Source of the DNA: Macrophomina tecta
Taxonomy: Eukaryota; Ascomycota; Dothideomycetes; Botryosphaeriales; Botryosphaeriaceae
Direction: 5' to 3'
NCBI GenBank assembly: GCA_024180945.1
Contig: JAKSGN010000041.1
Coordinates: 2,852,001-2,916,000, forward strand
Length of the DNA: 64,000 nucleotides
Below, piece after piece: positions 12,203 through 22,798 of the stretch (its first letter is position 1; each line of letters opens with the position of its first letter). The notes under the pieces were generated by a model. It saw only the letters and a program-made list of their open reading frames with translations. It had not been told where the DNA came from and did no database searches. A program made the translations under genes and the position numbers.

Positions 12203-13420
12203 ATGTTCTCCCGCAGTGTTCTCGCGGCTACGGCCCTTGCTCTCGTCTCGAGCTCCAACGCTCACATGATCCTGAGCAGCCCTGTTCCCTATGGCTTGGA
12301 CTCTCTCAACAACTCCCCCCTCGACAACTCCGGCTCCGACTTCCCCTGCAAGCAGCGTTCCGGTGTCTACGATATCTCCACCATGAACAACATGAAGGTC
12401 GGCGAGTCCCAAACCCTTAGCTTTAAGGGTGGTGCTACCCACGGTGGTGGCTCTTGCCAGGTCTCCCTCACTCTCGACAAGGAGCCTACCAAGGACAGCG
12501 AGTGGAAGGTTATTCACTCCATCATCGGCGGTTGCCCTACCTCTGAGGCCGGTAACCTGTCTGGTGACTCGAGCTACGAGGGTGCTACCAAGTTCAACTA
12601 CACCATCCCTGAGGGCATGCCCAATGGTCAGTACACTCTTGCCTGGACTTGGTTCAACAAGGTCGGCAACCGTGAGATGTACATGAACTGCGCCCCCATC
12701 ACCGTCACCGGCGGTGCCGACAACAACGACGCCTACGACAAGCTGCCCACTATGTTCGTTGCCAACCTGCCCCGTGAGGAGTGCTCTGTCCCCGACTCGA
12801 TGAACATGGTTTTCCCCGAGCCTGGTGACTCTGTCGAAACCGCCGAGTCTACTGCTCTGGCCACCACCCTTTCTGGCTCCAACTGCGCTGCCGTCACCAA
12901 GCTCGGCGCTGGTGCAGGCTCTGCTGGCACTCCCGCTGAGGCTACCGGTGCCGCTTCTGGTGCTGCCGGCGCCTCGACCCCTGCTGCTACTCCCGCTGCG
13001 TCGACCCCGGCCGCCGGTGGGGTCTTCGCGCCCGGCGCCGCTTCCGGTTCTTACACCGCCACCTCGCTGGTCTCTGTGGTCGTCACTCAATCCGCGGCCG
13101 CTGGTGTCAGCACTCCCGCTGCCGCTGCCTCCCCTGCGAGCCCCGCCACCCCAGCGTCGCCTGCGGGCACTCCTGCCAGCAGCAGCGGTGACTGCAATGC
13201 CTGCTCCGACAACGGCTCTATTGTCTGCATTGGCGAGGATTCTTTCGGCCTCTGCAACAACGGTTGCGCTGTCAAGCAGTCTCTCGCTGCCGGTACTTCT
13301 TGCTCCAACGGCACCATCAGCAAGCGCGATACCAGCAAGGTCATGAAGGGTACCCACGCGAAGGCGCACGCCCGCGCTAAGGCCAGGGCTGCTGCCGGCT
13401 ACATTCACAGGAGCTCTTAA
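12203..13420 (+). CDS. Secreted AA11 lytic polysaccharide monooxygenase (chitin-active) with C-terminal X278 module
   Basis: Single exon, 405 residues. Residues 1-20 are a signal peptide ending SSNA, so cleavage leaves His21 as the new N-terminus, the first copper-binding residue of the histidine brace. His80 (GGATH) and Tyr160 (REMYMNCAP) match the other two copper-site residues, mature positions 1, 60 and 140 as in AA11 enzymes. The catalytic domain ends near residue 185. A long Ala/Ser/Thr/Pro linker follows, then a cysteine-rich module (residues ~329-373, DCNACSDNG...FGLCNNGC) of X278 type, a presumed chitin-binding domain. The tail is basic (KGTHAKAHARAKARAAAG). The family performs copper-dependent oxidative cleavage of chitin outside the cell. 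The start has a good A-rich context (CAAAAATG). The antisense strand of this gene is open for 424 codons, which is a codon-bias shadow. Confidence 0.93.
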   Translation: MFSRSVLAATALALVSSSNAHMILSSPVPYGLDSLNNSPLDNSGSDFPCKQRSGVYDISTMNNMKVGESQTLSFKGGATHGGGSCQVSLTLDKEPTKDSEWKVIHSIIGGCPTSEAGNLSGDSSYEGATKFNYTIPEGMPNGQYTLAWTWFNKVGNREMYMNCAPITVTGGADNNDAYDKLPTMFVANLPREECSVPDSMNMVFPEPGDSVETAESTALATTLSGSNCAAVTKLGAGAGSAGTPAEATGAASGAAGASTPAATPAASTPAAGGVFAPGAASGSYTATSLVSVVVTQSAAAGVSTPAAAASPASPATPASPAGTPASSSGDCNACSDNGSIVCIGEDSFGLCNNGCAVKQSLAAGTSCSNGTISKRDTSKVMKGTHAKAHARAKARAAAGYIHRSS

Positions 13421-15797
13421 ATGAGGCCATTCTGTGCGCGGCACGCTCCCCTACTCTCCGACAAGTACAGCACAGCCACGATTTGAATTCCCGTTGATCG
13501 GGTTTCGCATTTGATGGTCTGCACGACGCTTATGACTCTTCAGATTCATACACTCCGGCCTTCATGGCATTTTTGCATCATGCTCGGCGCATTTTTACCC
13601 TTCATTTTTTCTTCTTCATAGAATTCGGACATCTTGCTCCGCTTTTCTTAGGGCATCGCATGGAATGGCATGGTTTGGCGTGGTGTCGGGTGGATGGGAT
13701 GGTTGGGATCTGACAGCATGCTCCATTTGCATGGCGGTGGCTTTATTGCCTTTGTCCTTTTCGTGAATTCTTCCTCGTCTCTTTTGATGAGCTAGATGAC
13801 CGCAAACCTTTTGTTCATGACTTCTGCAACTTGTACAAACAAAAAGAATACAGCATTCATTGTATTTTACCATGACTCCTGGTGCGCATTTTTCTTTTCT
13901 CCCCATGAATCGCATAAATGTTGCGCAAAAATAAGACCTAATCCAGAAATCGTGCTTTCGAGTAGAGTTGCACATGCCAAATCCTGGTACTGCGCTCTCT
14001 CCACATTAGGAGAGTAGATGAGGGGCTCGGTGTTGCGGACTGAGACGAGTTGTCGCACCTTCAACACCCTTGTCTATCGAATGCCCTTTCCTATCGCAAC
14101 ACTCCTCGTGCCTGAGACAGTAAGTCGTCCGTCAACCACGACATCCTTGTCATGCATGCAGGTACCGTTGCAACATCAACTATTTTTTTTCGGATCCGCT
14201 TGCATGAAAGAGGGTCTGCATGTTCCTGAATCATTAATGGAAACGTTTTACCATCGAGGGGTGACGAGCGACAGAAAAGAAAGACCAATACCCGCACTGC
14301 TGTAGCACTGGTGGAAGCGGAATAAAAAGCACTTATGCAGATGTGTCCGGTCGCTGCTGCTAGTGTGGGACGTACGCATGCCCGGTGACATGAGCTGGTC
14401 GGGGGAAGGAGATTTGGGGGTGGGGGGGGGGGTTTTGGTTTCTCACGTTGCGCTTCGGGATGGAATACTAAAAATCAAGTCCGAGGAGATCGACAGGAGG
14501 GCGTCATGCTTATTACTTCGAAGATCTTTTTTTCTTCCCCCCGCGCAGATACCATCATTCCAGTCGGTCTCCTCTTCCTGCTGGGCATCGTGGCTGGCTG
14601 GTTGGGTTCCTTCGAATGCCCGGGCAAGTCTGCGCAGCGACGTTACACGTCATGAGAGGGATGTTCCGTGCTCTATCGGTCTTCGGCTCGCACTACTACT
14701 TTTCGCGTCGGGGAATGAAGGGACGGGCAGCGATAAGACAAGGTTGAGCTTGGTTTTGACAGCGCGAAGGCAGAGGCCAGGCCAAGCCGGACCGCGGTTG
14801 AGGCTTAGTCACGCTTGGGTATTCGTATGGCGCCGTTGTCGCATGGGCCTCCTGTGGCGGTGGCTGGTGGCGAAGGTGGAGGATAGGACGCGCGGGAATA
14901 CGGGCAGATGTGGTAGGGATGCCTGGAGTTCTGTGTAGGGAGTCCGCGGTTTTAGAAAGACAGCACTGGCTAATTTCTTTTTCTTTTTCTCTTTTTTTTT
15001 TTTTTTGCCTCTTCGTCGGAGACAAAACTTTCGGATGGTGCAGCGCTTACGCGGTCTCTGTAGTGCTTTTGTGCTGCGCACGTGTTAAGGCGGATCATCT
15101 GCGGCGGTATGGATACGGACGTAGATATGAATTTGCGCCGGTTTTCCAAAGAAGCCAGGAGCGGGCGCAGTAAGCGTAGCGTCGAGGAGAATTTAACCGT
15201 TCAAGTGGAGCTGGCCATGAGCTCAGGAAGAGAACTCAATACGTAATGAAGGTTTCCGCAAGATAGGCACGTTAAATCACTAAAGCGGGAAAAAGCCCCG
15301 CCGCTGCAGCGTCATGGGATTACAATCTACAGAAGTGATGACTTGCAGGCTAACACGTCCTTTCATAAGGAGATTTAACTCATTGCGAAAGTCAATCTTG
15401 ATCTCTTCCCGTAGGCCAACCATGCTAGATACAGAAAATAAGTATCGAGCTTACTTTCTACTAAAGCCCTGAGTCTCTTTGCCCGAGAATGGAGTGCTTT
15501 GACACAGCAAGGCCAGTGTTGTAGCCCGCATCGTGTGTGAGCCAGTCCTTAATGAGCGCAGCCACGCTTCTCTCCACGGTCCTGTTTTCATACCCGTTGG
15601 CAGTCGTTATCTGACACATGTCCGGCCCGACGAGTAAGAACATGTTGTCATTCACGTAAGAAGATTCCAAAAATGATAATATAGCCATACTCACAAGAGA
15701 CGCGAATTTCGATATACTACCTTCTCGGCGTCTTTGCTCTCTGGGGAGGCCTGCGCGGGCGCTTATGCGATTAAAAAAAAAAAAAAAATACTTTCCA
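13421..15797. other. Intergenic region
   Basis: About 2.4 kb from the LPMO stop to the MBOAT relic. It holds the LPMO 3'-UTR (T-rich near 13600), a G-rich stretch at 14415-14432, a T15 run at 14992-15006 and scattered short ORFs. The largest (14363-14938, plus) has no recognisable domain. Nothing else could be supported. Confidence 0.5.
15773..15788 (+). repeat. Poly(A) tract, A16
   Basis: Sixteen consecutive adenines immediately upstream of the MBOAT relic. In translation it gives a run of lysines just before the conserved WMSWIGF block, so it probably marks slippage or insertion within the decayed gene. Confidence 0.85.
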
Positions 15798-16226
15798 GGG
15801 GCATGGATGTCTTGGATCGGGTTCATATTTGCCATGGGCAAACTATCCCTCACACATTTGGATCCGGAAGCCAGAAACGACGGCATGAGAATCGACGGCG
15901 CGTACATGGTGCTGGCCATCCAGCTCACCTCATTCCGCGGGAATATCCAGGGCAGCAGACAATCACGGCATAAACTCGCAGCCGAGGCACACCAGATGGG
16001 ACCACATGGGAAAACGCCAGGCCACTGGTGCTGGATTTCACGTAGTCCGCCGACGCGAATGTCCGGAACTGGAACGTCCGAATGCACTTCTGGCTGCGGG
16101 ACTATGCTCACCTCCACGTTGTGCGGCACACGTCTCCATTCATTTCGAGGCTGATCAGCTTTATTGTGTCTGCACTGCGTCATGGTTTCGGTGCTGGGTA
16201 TTACCTGAGGAGATATTACAGGATGT
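15798..16226 (+). pseudogene. Relic of an Ale1-type MBOAT lysophospholipid acyltransferase
   Basis: Two blocks in different forward frames resemble the Ale1/LPT1 family of membrane-bound O-acyltransferases, which remake phospholipids from lysophospholipids at the endoplasmic reticulum. Block 1 (about 15798-15963) reads SWIGFIFAMGKLSLTHL then IDGAYMVLAIQLTSF, like the family's membrane segment around its DITGAQMVL motif. Block 2 (about 16055-16226) reads NWNVRMHFWLRDYAHLHV then SALRHGFGAGYYL. It keeps the conserved Asn of the WN/WL region and the catalytic His of the WHG-type motif, with the Trp changed to Arg. The blocks are about 90 bp apart, where an intact gene has several hundred bases, so an internal deletion is inferred. 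No start, no continuous frame and no upstream half were found. The overlapping 240-codon minus-strand ORF is a shadow. Confidence 0.6.
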
Positions 16227-16571
16227 CACTTTGTCCCGGTATTCACGTTTCGCTCTCAATATTATTGCTGGAAGGAAGATAGAGAACACACCGGAGACTT
16301 CAGCGAAATAAAGAGCGGGAAAACGACTACGCGGAGCCAAAGACAGCTCTTACCTTCAAGCAATGGAAATGCAAATAAATATGCAGTCTTTGGCAGCTGT
16401 TTTCCGACCCCCAGATTTGCGCCGTTTCGAATGCTAGAGCACAAGGTCCAATATTCGAGCTGTCGAGAATATCCCCTGACGTCCCGACCTGCATTGGCAG
16501 ACGACGCGTTCTAGTTTGGTCTGGGACACCAGAAGCTCGGTGCGCCTGAGTCGAGCTAGCTACGCAAAGCA
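16227..16571. other. Intergenic gap downstream of the coiled-coil gene
   Basis: About 345 bp between the MBOAT relic and the stop of the minus-strand coiled-coil gene. Presumably its 3'-UTR. No feature recognised. Confidence 0.5.
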
Positions 16572-17735
16572 TCAAGGCACGATAGTGTAGTCCTCGATTA
16601 GCTTCTTGGTGGCAGCCATGTTCTCCTCCAGTTCATTGAGGGCTGTGACTTGTGATCTGAGAGCCCTCAAAGTTTCAATCTTCTTTGCATTCAACTGTAT
16701 CAGCCTTTCGCGCATCTCATTCCCAGCTTTAACAACAGCTGTCTGCTTGTCCACAACATCGGCGGAGACAGTTCGAACATCGTACTGGATTTGTCGGGAA
16801 ATACGTGTTCCAAGGTTGGGGTCTTCCTCTAAAAGCTTGAGGCGTGCTAGCAGCTTCTCTTTGGACATGAGCTGGTTGAGAGCCTTCCAAAAATGTACGT
16901 TCTGTGCTGACATTGTCGTGGAAAGCTTTGCAAAATGATATTCTTGGATCCTCGCTCTTTCGACGGCCCTCTCCAGCGTCGAAACCTGGTCTTTGGCGTT
17001 GCCCAGTGCTTCCTTCAATAGACAGTTCAGGGTCTCAACGCTGCTTTTAGCTTGGGTAAATTTTCCGGGGGAAGTGATCGCTTCAGCGTTTAGCCGATCG
17101 ATCGCAATATCCATTCTTTGCGCTGCTCTCGTCACCTCTTCTTCGGACAGGGAAGCCTCCGTCAGCCTCTGTAAAAATGAGATACAGTTCTCGAGCGGCA
17201 TGTTGAGTTGTTTGACAAAAAATTCCGTATTTGATTCAGCTTCTTGTGCGCGCTGTCGACAGACCGAGTCGATGGCGCTGATGACGTCGATAACATCCTC
17301 GGTTTTATGCCCAACGTCTCCCAACTTGCGCGGTGACTCAGGGGTATGCTCAGGCGTGCGTCTTCCCGATGAGGGCAGTGAGGAGTCCACAGAAATGAGA
17401 TTCCCAATCGCATGGCAGCTGTCCGAGAGTATTGGTGCCAGAATACCTTCATATCCTGCATCACACATTGCATGGCGCTCATCGGCAGGTTGCCGCTCTT
17501 CGTCGGGCCCGAAGCCGAGGTTGGAAGAAATGGTAGGCGTGAGGATGGGATGGGCGTTTGTGGAGCTTTCGGAGATTGTGTCGAAGATATAAGTTTGCGC
17601 ATCGGCCATGGCGCCGGCAGTCCTCGAGCGATCGCGGTGCAGGTTCTGCCCCTGCGGCAGCGTTGATGGATCGCTCAGTTGTGATTTGTCACTGCGGCAG
17701 GCTTCTTTGGTTCGATGAGCACGTTTGGCCGACAT
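16572..17735 (-). CDS. Conserved-looking coiled-coil protein, function unknown
   Basis: Single open frame of 387 codons, not recognised. Residues 1-150 are polar and Ser/Pro-rich (for example RRTPEHTPESPRKL) and likely disordered. From about residue 150 to the end it is helical and heptad-like, with long charged stretches (SLSEEEVTRAAQRMDIAIDR; ERAVERARIQEYHF), and ends EENMAATKKLIEDYTIVP. There is no signal peptide or membrane segment, so it is probably cytosolic or nuclear. The coding quality over the helical part is convincing. An alternative start is Met43 (MADAQTYIFD, first base 17609), which has a better context (GCGCCATGG) and would give 345 residues. No intron is needed. The divergent neighbour is the RmlD-like reductase gene. 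Confidence 0.7.
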   Translation of the reverse strand: MSAKRAHRTKEACRSDKSQLSDPSTLPQGQNLHRDRSRTAGAMADAQTYIFDTISESSTNAHPILTPTISSNLGFGPDEERQPADERHAMCDAGYEGILAPILSDSCHAIGNLISVDSSLPSSGRRTPEHTPESPRKLGDVGHKTEDVIDVISAIDSVCRQRAQEAESNTEFFVKQLNMPLENCISFLQRLTEASLSEEEVTRAAQRMDIAIDRLNAEAITSPGKFTQAKSSVETLNCLLKEALGNAKDQVSTLERAVERARIQEYHFAKLSTTMSAQNVHFWKALNQLMSKEKLLARLKLLEEDPNLGTRISRQIQYDVRTVSADVVDKQTAVVKAGNEMRERLIQLNAKKIETLRALRSQVTALNELEENMAATKKLIEDYTIVP

Positions 17736-18827
17736 GGCTTTCCGGGATGCTTCAGGCTTGACAGAAGAGTAAAGCAGAAGGAGGGCGGCGGACTAACTGG
17801 TCAGCGGCGCTTGCGCGAGCGAGCTAAGACTTGGCCTGTGGATGCAGCGGCCTCAGTGGTGATATAATCCGGCGTGGATGATGGAGGTAGTGAGATAAGT
17901 GAGAGCCGACCCGTCCGAAAGCGCAGCTGGCTCCGAAAACGGTAGGAGTCCACCCGTTGTGTAGGCGTCACAACGCTCTTGTCGAAGATGCCATTGCAGG
18001 AACCGGATCTAGATATTTCAGAAAGTGGGCGCAGAGGAAATTGTGACTGCAGAACAGGCGAAGCGGATCAGGGAATCACCGAGACCATGGTTGACGCTCT
18101 TCTTCCCAGGGTGTGCTCTGCGCAGCAATCGGAACCCCGCCACTTGCTTGTCGAGGTCTTCAGCTACCTTATTCTTAGAGAAAAAGAACAGCAAAGCCGT
18201 CGGTTATCCTCGCTCATGCTCTGTCGAGATTTACGCGTGAAGATGCATTTCGAGGCCACGTCTTGACCTTGTCCTCCATAAAATGGCTGGGCGTAGAGAA
18301 ATCCGCAGAAAATCCCGCGCGCTGATTGGCTTGAGTGGGAGCACGCCTGCCTAATTCCCACCACCGCAATCCCGATTCGGAAGCCACGGACGCAGCTGCC
18401 TGGGCCCTGAGGCTGCTGCCTGCTGAAAGCCACGGGTACTTAAGCCCGTCCGCCCTCCTCGCAGCTCTTCTCTTCTTCTTCCACATCCCAGTGCAGGGGT
18501 TTGACTTATGTCAGTGAGGATTTATCCGAGACTAAGTTTTTGCTAGTTGAAAACTACAAACTCCGACCAGCTCGCGCCGGCTTTCGTGGTCGACGCGGAA
18601 TCTTTGGAAATCCCAATGGCTCAGCCATCCTCTCCCTCGTTTTCGTTGCGCCGTCCGCCATGCGCGGCTTCGCGAGGAAGAGACAGCGGCCGCTGAGCTT
18701 TCGGGCCCAAGCTCCCAGCTTCTTGACAGCTTGCACCTTTCGTTTGCAGGACCTGGAGGAAGAGCACCCGCTGGAACCTTTCTTGTACATAGCTTCGCCC
18801 CCCACAAAGATCTTGCTGTCTCGCAAC
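17736..18827. promoter_or_regulatory. Divergent intergenic region
   Basis: About 1.1 kb shared by the minus-strand coiled-coil gene and the plus-strand reductase gene. An inverted CCAAT (ATTGG) occurs near 18322. ORFs here are short and domainless. No other element was recognised. Confidence 0.4.
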
Positions 18828-20032
18828 ATGAGTGGCACAGCTCTTATCACGGGCGGTATGTTGTGCCCCACCCCCATGACGCATCATCGTTGCTCACCTT
18901 CAAAGCCACCGGCCTGCTCGGGAGCCAGGTCGTCCAAGCCTTCACAGCTCGCGGCTGGAAGACAATCGGCACAGGTCTAACACGCGCATCGCCGCCGTCA
19001 ACCATCAAGCTCGACCTGCTGGACGGCGCCGCCATCGAGAAGGCGCTGGATGAAATCAAGTACGCATCTCCGTCTCCGCACCTCCGCCGCGGCCATTTAC
19101 TCACACCTGAGCTCCCAGACCAGACGTCATTGTCCATTGTGCGTCCCCGCCCCACCTCACAGCGCGTCTTGACGCGTCTTCCATCTCCATCGCTCCTCGA
19201 TACTCGTCCGTCGCTCACCCTCTCCTCAGGCGCCGCCGACCGCTCCCCCGACTCCTGCTCCAACAACCCCACCGCCGCGCGCGCCCTCAACGTCACCGCC
19301 GCCGGCGCTCTCACCGCCGCTGCCGCGCGCCGCGCTATCTTCCTCCTCTACATCAGCACCGACTACGTCTTCCCCGGCGCGCCGGGCGACGCGCCGTACG
19401 CGCCCTCGGCACCCACCAATCCGCCCAACACCTACGGCCTCACAAAATGGGAGGGCGAGAATGCCGTGCTCGAGGCCTCGACCTCCACGCAGCACCCTGA
19501 ACAGCCACAACATCGCCCCCTCGCCGCGGTCCTGCGCGTCCCGATCCTTTACGGCAAGGCGAGCAAGCCGTCTGACAGCGCGGTCAACGTGCTGGTCGAG
19601 CAGGTGCGTAAGGCCGCCGCCCTGCCGCCCGGCGCGCCGCGCATCCAGATGGACGACTACGCACTGCGCTACCCGACCAACACGGCCGACGTCGGCCGCG
19701 TGTGCGTCGACGTGTGCGCGCTCTACACCGGCAGGCGCGAGCCGGCTCCTGGGGCGCCGAGTAGGCTGCCGACGATCCTGCACTTTTCGAGCGAGGATTG
19801 CAAGACCAAGTTGGAGATGTGCAAGGTGCTGGCGGGAATATTGGGGGTGGGGATCGAGAGGCTGGAGCCGTTTAGGCCGGCTGAGGAAGAGTTGAAGGCG
19901 GAGGAGAGGGGGGAGAGGGTGAGGCGGCCGTATGATTGTCATCTCGACACGAAGGAGACCAGGGCGCTGGGAATTGATTGTGCCTGTGTGGACTTTGAGG
20001 AATGGTGGAGGAAAGAGTTGGGTGCACAGTGA
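18828..20032 (+). CDS. RmlD/MAT2B-like NAD(P)-dependent short-chain reductase
   Basis: Four exons (18828-18855, 18906-19059, 19119-19138, 19230-20032) give 334 residues. The join restores ALITGATGLLGSQV at the start, with the dinucleotide-binding Gly motif GATGLLG at residues 9-15, and KPDVIVHCAADRSPD around residues 60-75. Exon 3 is only 20 nt and phase-critical. The extended-SDR catalytic pair is present as Tyr136 and Lys140 (NTYGLTKWEGE), with STDYVFPG upstream. The family includes dTDP-4-dehydrorhamnose reductase and the beta (regulatory) subunit of methionine adenosyltransferase. Fungal single-domain members are usually closest to MAT2B, so a role modulating S-adenosylmethionine synthesis is possible but not proven. 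No sugar-nucleotide genes lie nearby. Three introns in the first 400 bp and none afterwards. Confidence 0.85.
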
Positions 20033-21675
20033 TGGATCTGCCTGAGGCCACAGAGTGCTCAGACAGAGGTTCTGTTGCATACCTGTAAGGAGCTTCGTTC
20101 CTCATTGGGACGAGGACCCTGGATCTCATTCTGGGTTTGGCTTCAGATTGACTAGGGATGACTGCATTTTGGTAAGTTTGCATGGACTAGGGTTCCTAGG
20201 CGAGATATCCTCGTGGCATTCCCAGTGATCGACATCTGCAGCTCATGCATCCTCAACCCGGAATGTAAGTAAGAGCCATGTATCACTGTTCGGAGGGTCT
20301 CTTATTCCATAACCCATGTCAATATGAGTTTGGATCCGCTGATGGTGGGCTAATTTATGCTCACATCCCGCTGAAACGCTCCTGAAGGCGGGAGTGTGAA
20401 GCGTCAAATGGACGTCTGGGAATAGCCACACTGTTAAGAAGAAGGCTTGCACCGCCCTAAGCTTCATGAGCGCCATCGCTTGCGTCTCGTATATTATGGT
20501 TCACTTCCTCAAATCATCCCGTCCTCATCTATTTACCTTTCAGTTCCGCGTTCCCCAGAATGGCTTTTGCTTGCATTTACTCCATACGCGCGCCCAGGGA
20601 CTACGGGAAAAGTCAATTTCTACGAGGGCGGCAACTGAGTTGCTTGTGATGCTCATCTCCCTACATGGCTGCAAGGCGTCCCGACCAGCTAGTCTCCGCA
20701 TACCGCTTCTGAGGAACTCATGTGCATGAACTGCATACCAGGAAATAGAAAATCAACAAATGTGGAGAAGCCTTACAGTCGCAGGAATACGACGGAAAAC
20801 CTTCCGGTTCCGCAGATTATTTGAACTGACTTCATTAAACTCTAGCTGAGGCATGCGGCGTGAATTGGGAGAGATCAGAATGAGTTCGAGAAGAACTCGC
20901 CAAAGTTGTGTCATCGATGAGGACTAACCAAGCCCCAGGCGTCTGTTTACAGCACCGCGAGTTTGCACAATGAGAGGAGTCGGCGAGCGCTTCCTCGCTA
21001 TATTCCCCTGTTTGTTCTAGGATTTACTGTTTTGGGCTGGGTTTGCTTGAATGCTAATGCCAGCCAGAGGGCTTTCCATGCGTATTAGAAAGAGAAAGGA
21101 AAAGAAAATCCCTCCCTCTGTCACTATAATTAATAAGCAGCGCCGCAGCAAACACGCCCCAGAGAGTCCTTGGGGCTCTCACGCATTTTTGTCATCACAT
21201 TGATGACGAAATTAAACATGGTCTTCCCGGTTTATAAGCCATTCGGACAGGTTAAAGCCGAGCGGACGAAAAATCGCAGGCCAACTAGTATCTCAAGCCC
21301 GGTGATCGAGTTGCACACAATTCTGCCTCCCAAGCTTAGAAATGGGCGCTGCGTACATCAACACCTCCCGCCGTCCTTAGAAATGTGGCATGAAGCAGAA
21401 GGTCAGGTTGTTTCCGGCACTTTGCTGCTCGCACGCTTGCATACGGTCTCGGCGGTTTTCGCCACTCGGAAACGAAAATCGGCATCTCGTCTAACCGAAT
21501 AAGGAAAGTTCAAGCAGCGGGCATTTTCGAGGCGCACAAAAAGCTCACATGATGCGAGGTTCTTCTACTGTAAAAAGTTCATTGCGGAATGAGCGAGCAG
21601 TAGCCTTTATATCACAATCGCGGGCCGCCAACTGTATGCCTCATTCATGATTCAATTGCTTCTTTTGCAATCAAC
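20033..21675. other. Intergenic region
   Basis: About 1.6 kb. It includes the reductase 3'-UTR and, near 21606-21614, a TTTATATCA element some 60 bp before the ATG of the P450-like relic, which may be that gene's old promoter. ORFs of up to 110 codons show no family. No repeat or RNA gene seen. Confidence 0.45.
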
Positions 21676-22798
21676 ATGGAAACCATGAGCCCCCTTGTCT
21701 CTCCAACGCTCTTCTTTTTTGCAAGCGCCGTTTGCCTAATTGTGGCTCTAGTAGGCGTTAGAATCTTGAGGATCGGATCTCGCCCGTCCAACCTCCCGCC
21801 TGGCCCAAAGACTGCACCGAAATGGGGGAACTTGAAGCACTTCTTCACCGCTCCGTCCAGAGTCCGGCTGCAATCGCATTTGAGGAACGCCTTTCAGCCG
21901 ACTTGAATGCTCTTGGAATCAGTGTTAGCTCCGCTGATCTCTCGAAGGTTGACGAACTCGCCGGCAAAGCCGACATCTCTCGACTTGAGATTGAGGAGCC
22001 TTTCGTCATTGGCTGGGATGAAGCCCAGTTCGAACAGTTTCGGGAACCTACGGCCGCGAAGTACTTGCTGTGGATCGCTCATGGCGGCTTTCTTGAGGCT
22101 GGAGAAACCTCACTCTCATTTGCTCTCACGACTGGTCTGTTGCGTACCGTACGGATAGAGAAGCCCAGATCTGCCTGCCACACTTGGATCTTTCGTCATC
22201 AACCGACCTGACATCTGAGCGCGCCATTGAGCTGACTGTCGCTGCTCTCCAATCGAACACCAAGGCCCTGACCAAGGGCAAGGAAAATGAGACGAAGTTT
22301 GCCGTGTCTGGAGGCATATTGCATATGGCTCGCGCAAAGGCTGACCATGGAATCGACAAAGACATGGAGCTAAACTCAACAAACGTGCGCAGCGTGTTTG
22401 GCCCACTGCATGGTGCCCGTTCGGACCCCAGATTGGAAGCGCGCAAAGCTGGGAAGATGGACAGCGCCCGCTGGATTGGATGTGAAAATCCGAACCACCC
22501 GTTGAGCACTGGAGAGGTTGAACTCAGGGTTAGCCACATCACCCTTCAAGAATCAGTCATCCGCACTTTAACCGACGGTGCCGAAGCATTGATATTTGGT
22601 CGCGAAGTCGTTGGCGTAGTAGTGATCAGGGTTGGAGCGGGTGTTGCGCATTTACAACCTGGTGATCGTGTCTCCACGTTGCAATGGGCCACTCTTAGTA
22701 CTCATATCCGTAAAGGTCTTCACCTTCGCGTCTGGCGGAGAACCCGTTTGTGTTCGTCACGATCTGCCAACAGCAGTACACGTAGATATTTATCATAA
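21676..22798 (+). pseudogene. Chimeric relic: cytochrome P450 N-terminus followed by a highly-reducing polyketide synthase fragment
   Basis: Codons from 21676 read as a P450 start: a hydrophobic anchor (LFFFASAVCLIVALVGV), then RPSNLPPGPKTAPKWGNL, the proline-rich hinge. From about 21825 a different frame reads like the central part of a highly-reducing PKS: LSADLNALGISV, KYLLWIAHGG and ALTTGLLRTVRIE belong to the structural ketoreductase region. The frame shifts again near 22160 (CLPHLDLSSSTDLTSERA) and continues into the start of an enoylreductase domain (GEVELRVSHITLQES; VVIRVGAGVAHLQPGDRV). A further shift near 22715 leads to loss of similarity, with a stop at 22796-22798. No ketosynthase, acyltransferase, dehydratase or carrier domain is present. 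At least two frameshifts without intron signals make it non-functional. It points to a lost secondary-metabolite cluster. Confidence 0.65.

Noticed and set aside
12170..13444. 424-codon open frame on the strand opposite the AA11 LPMO gene
   Set aside because: It mirrors the LPMO exactly. The sense strand has signal peptide, copper ligands and X278 module; the antisense product is Gly/Val/Arg-rich without domains. GC-ending codons remove stops from the antisense frame.
15461..16183. 240-codon minus-strand ORF
   Set aside because: No conserved content, while the plus strand of the same stretch carries the MBOAT motif blocks. A poly-Phe run simply reflects the A16 tract.
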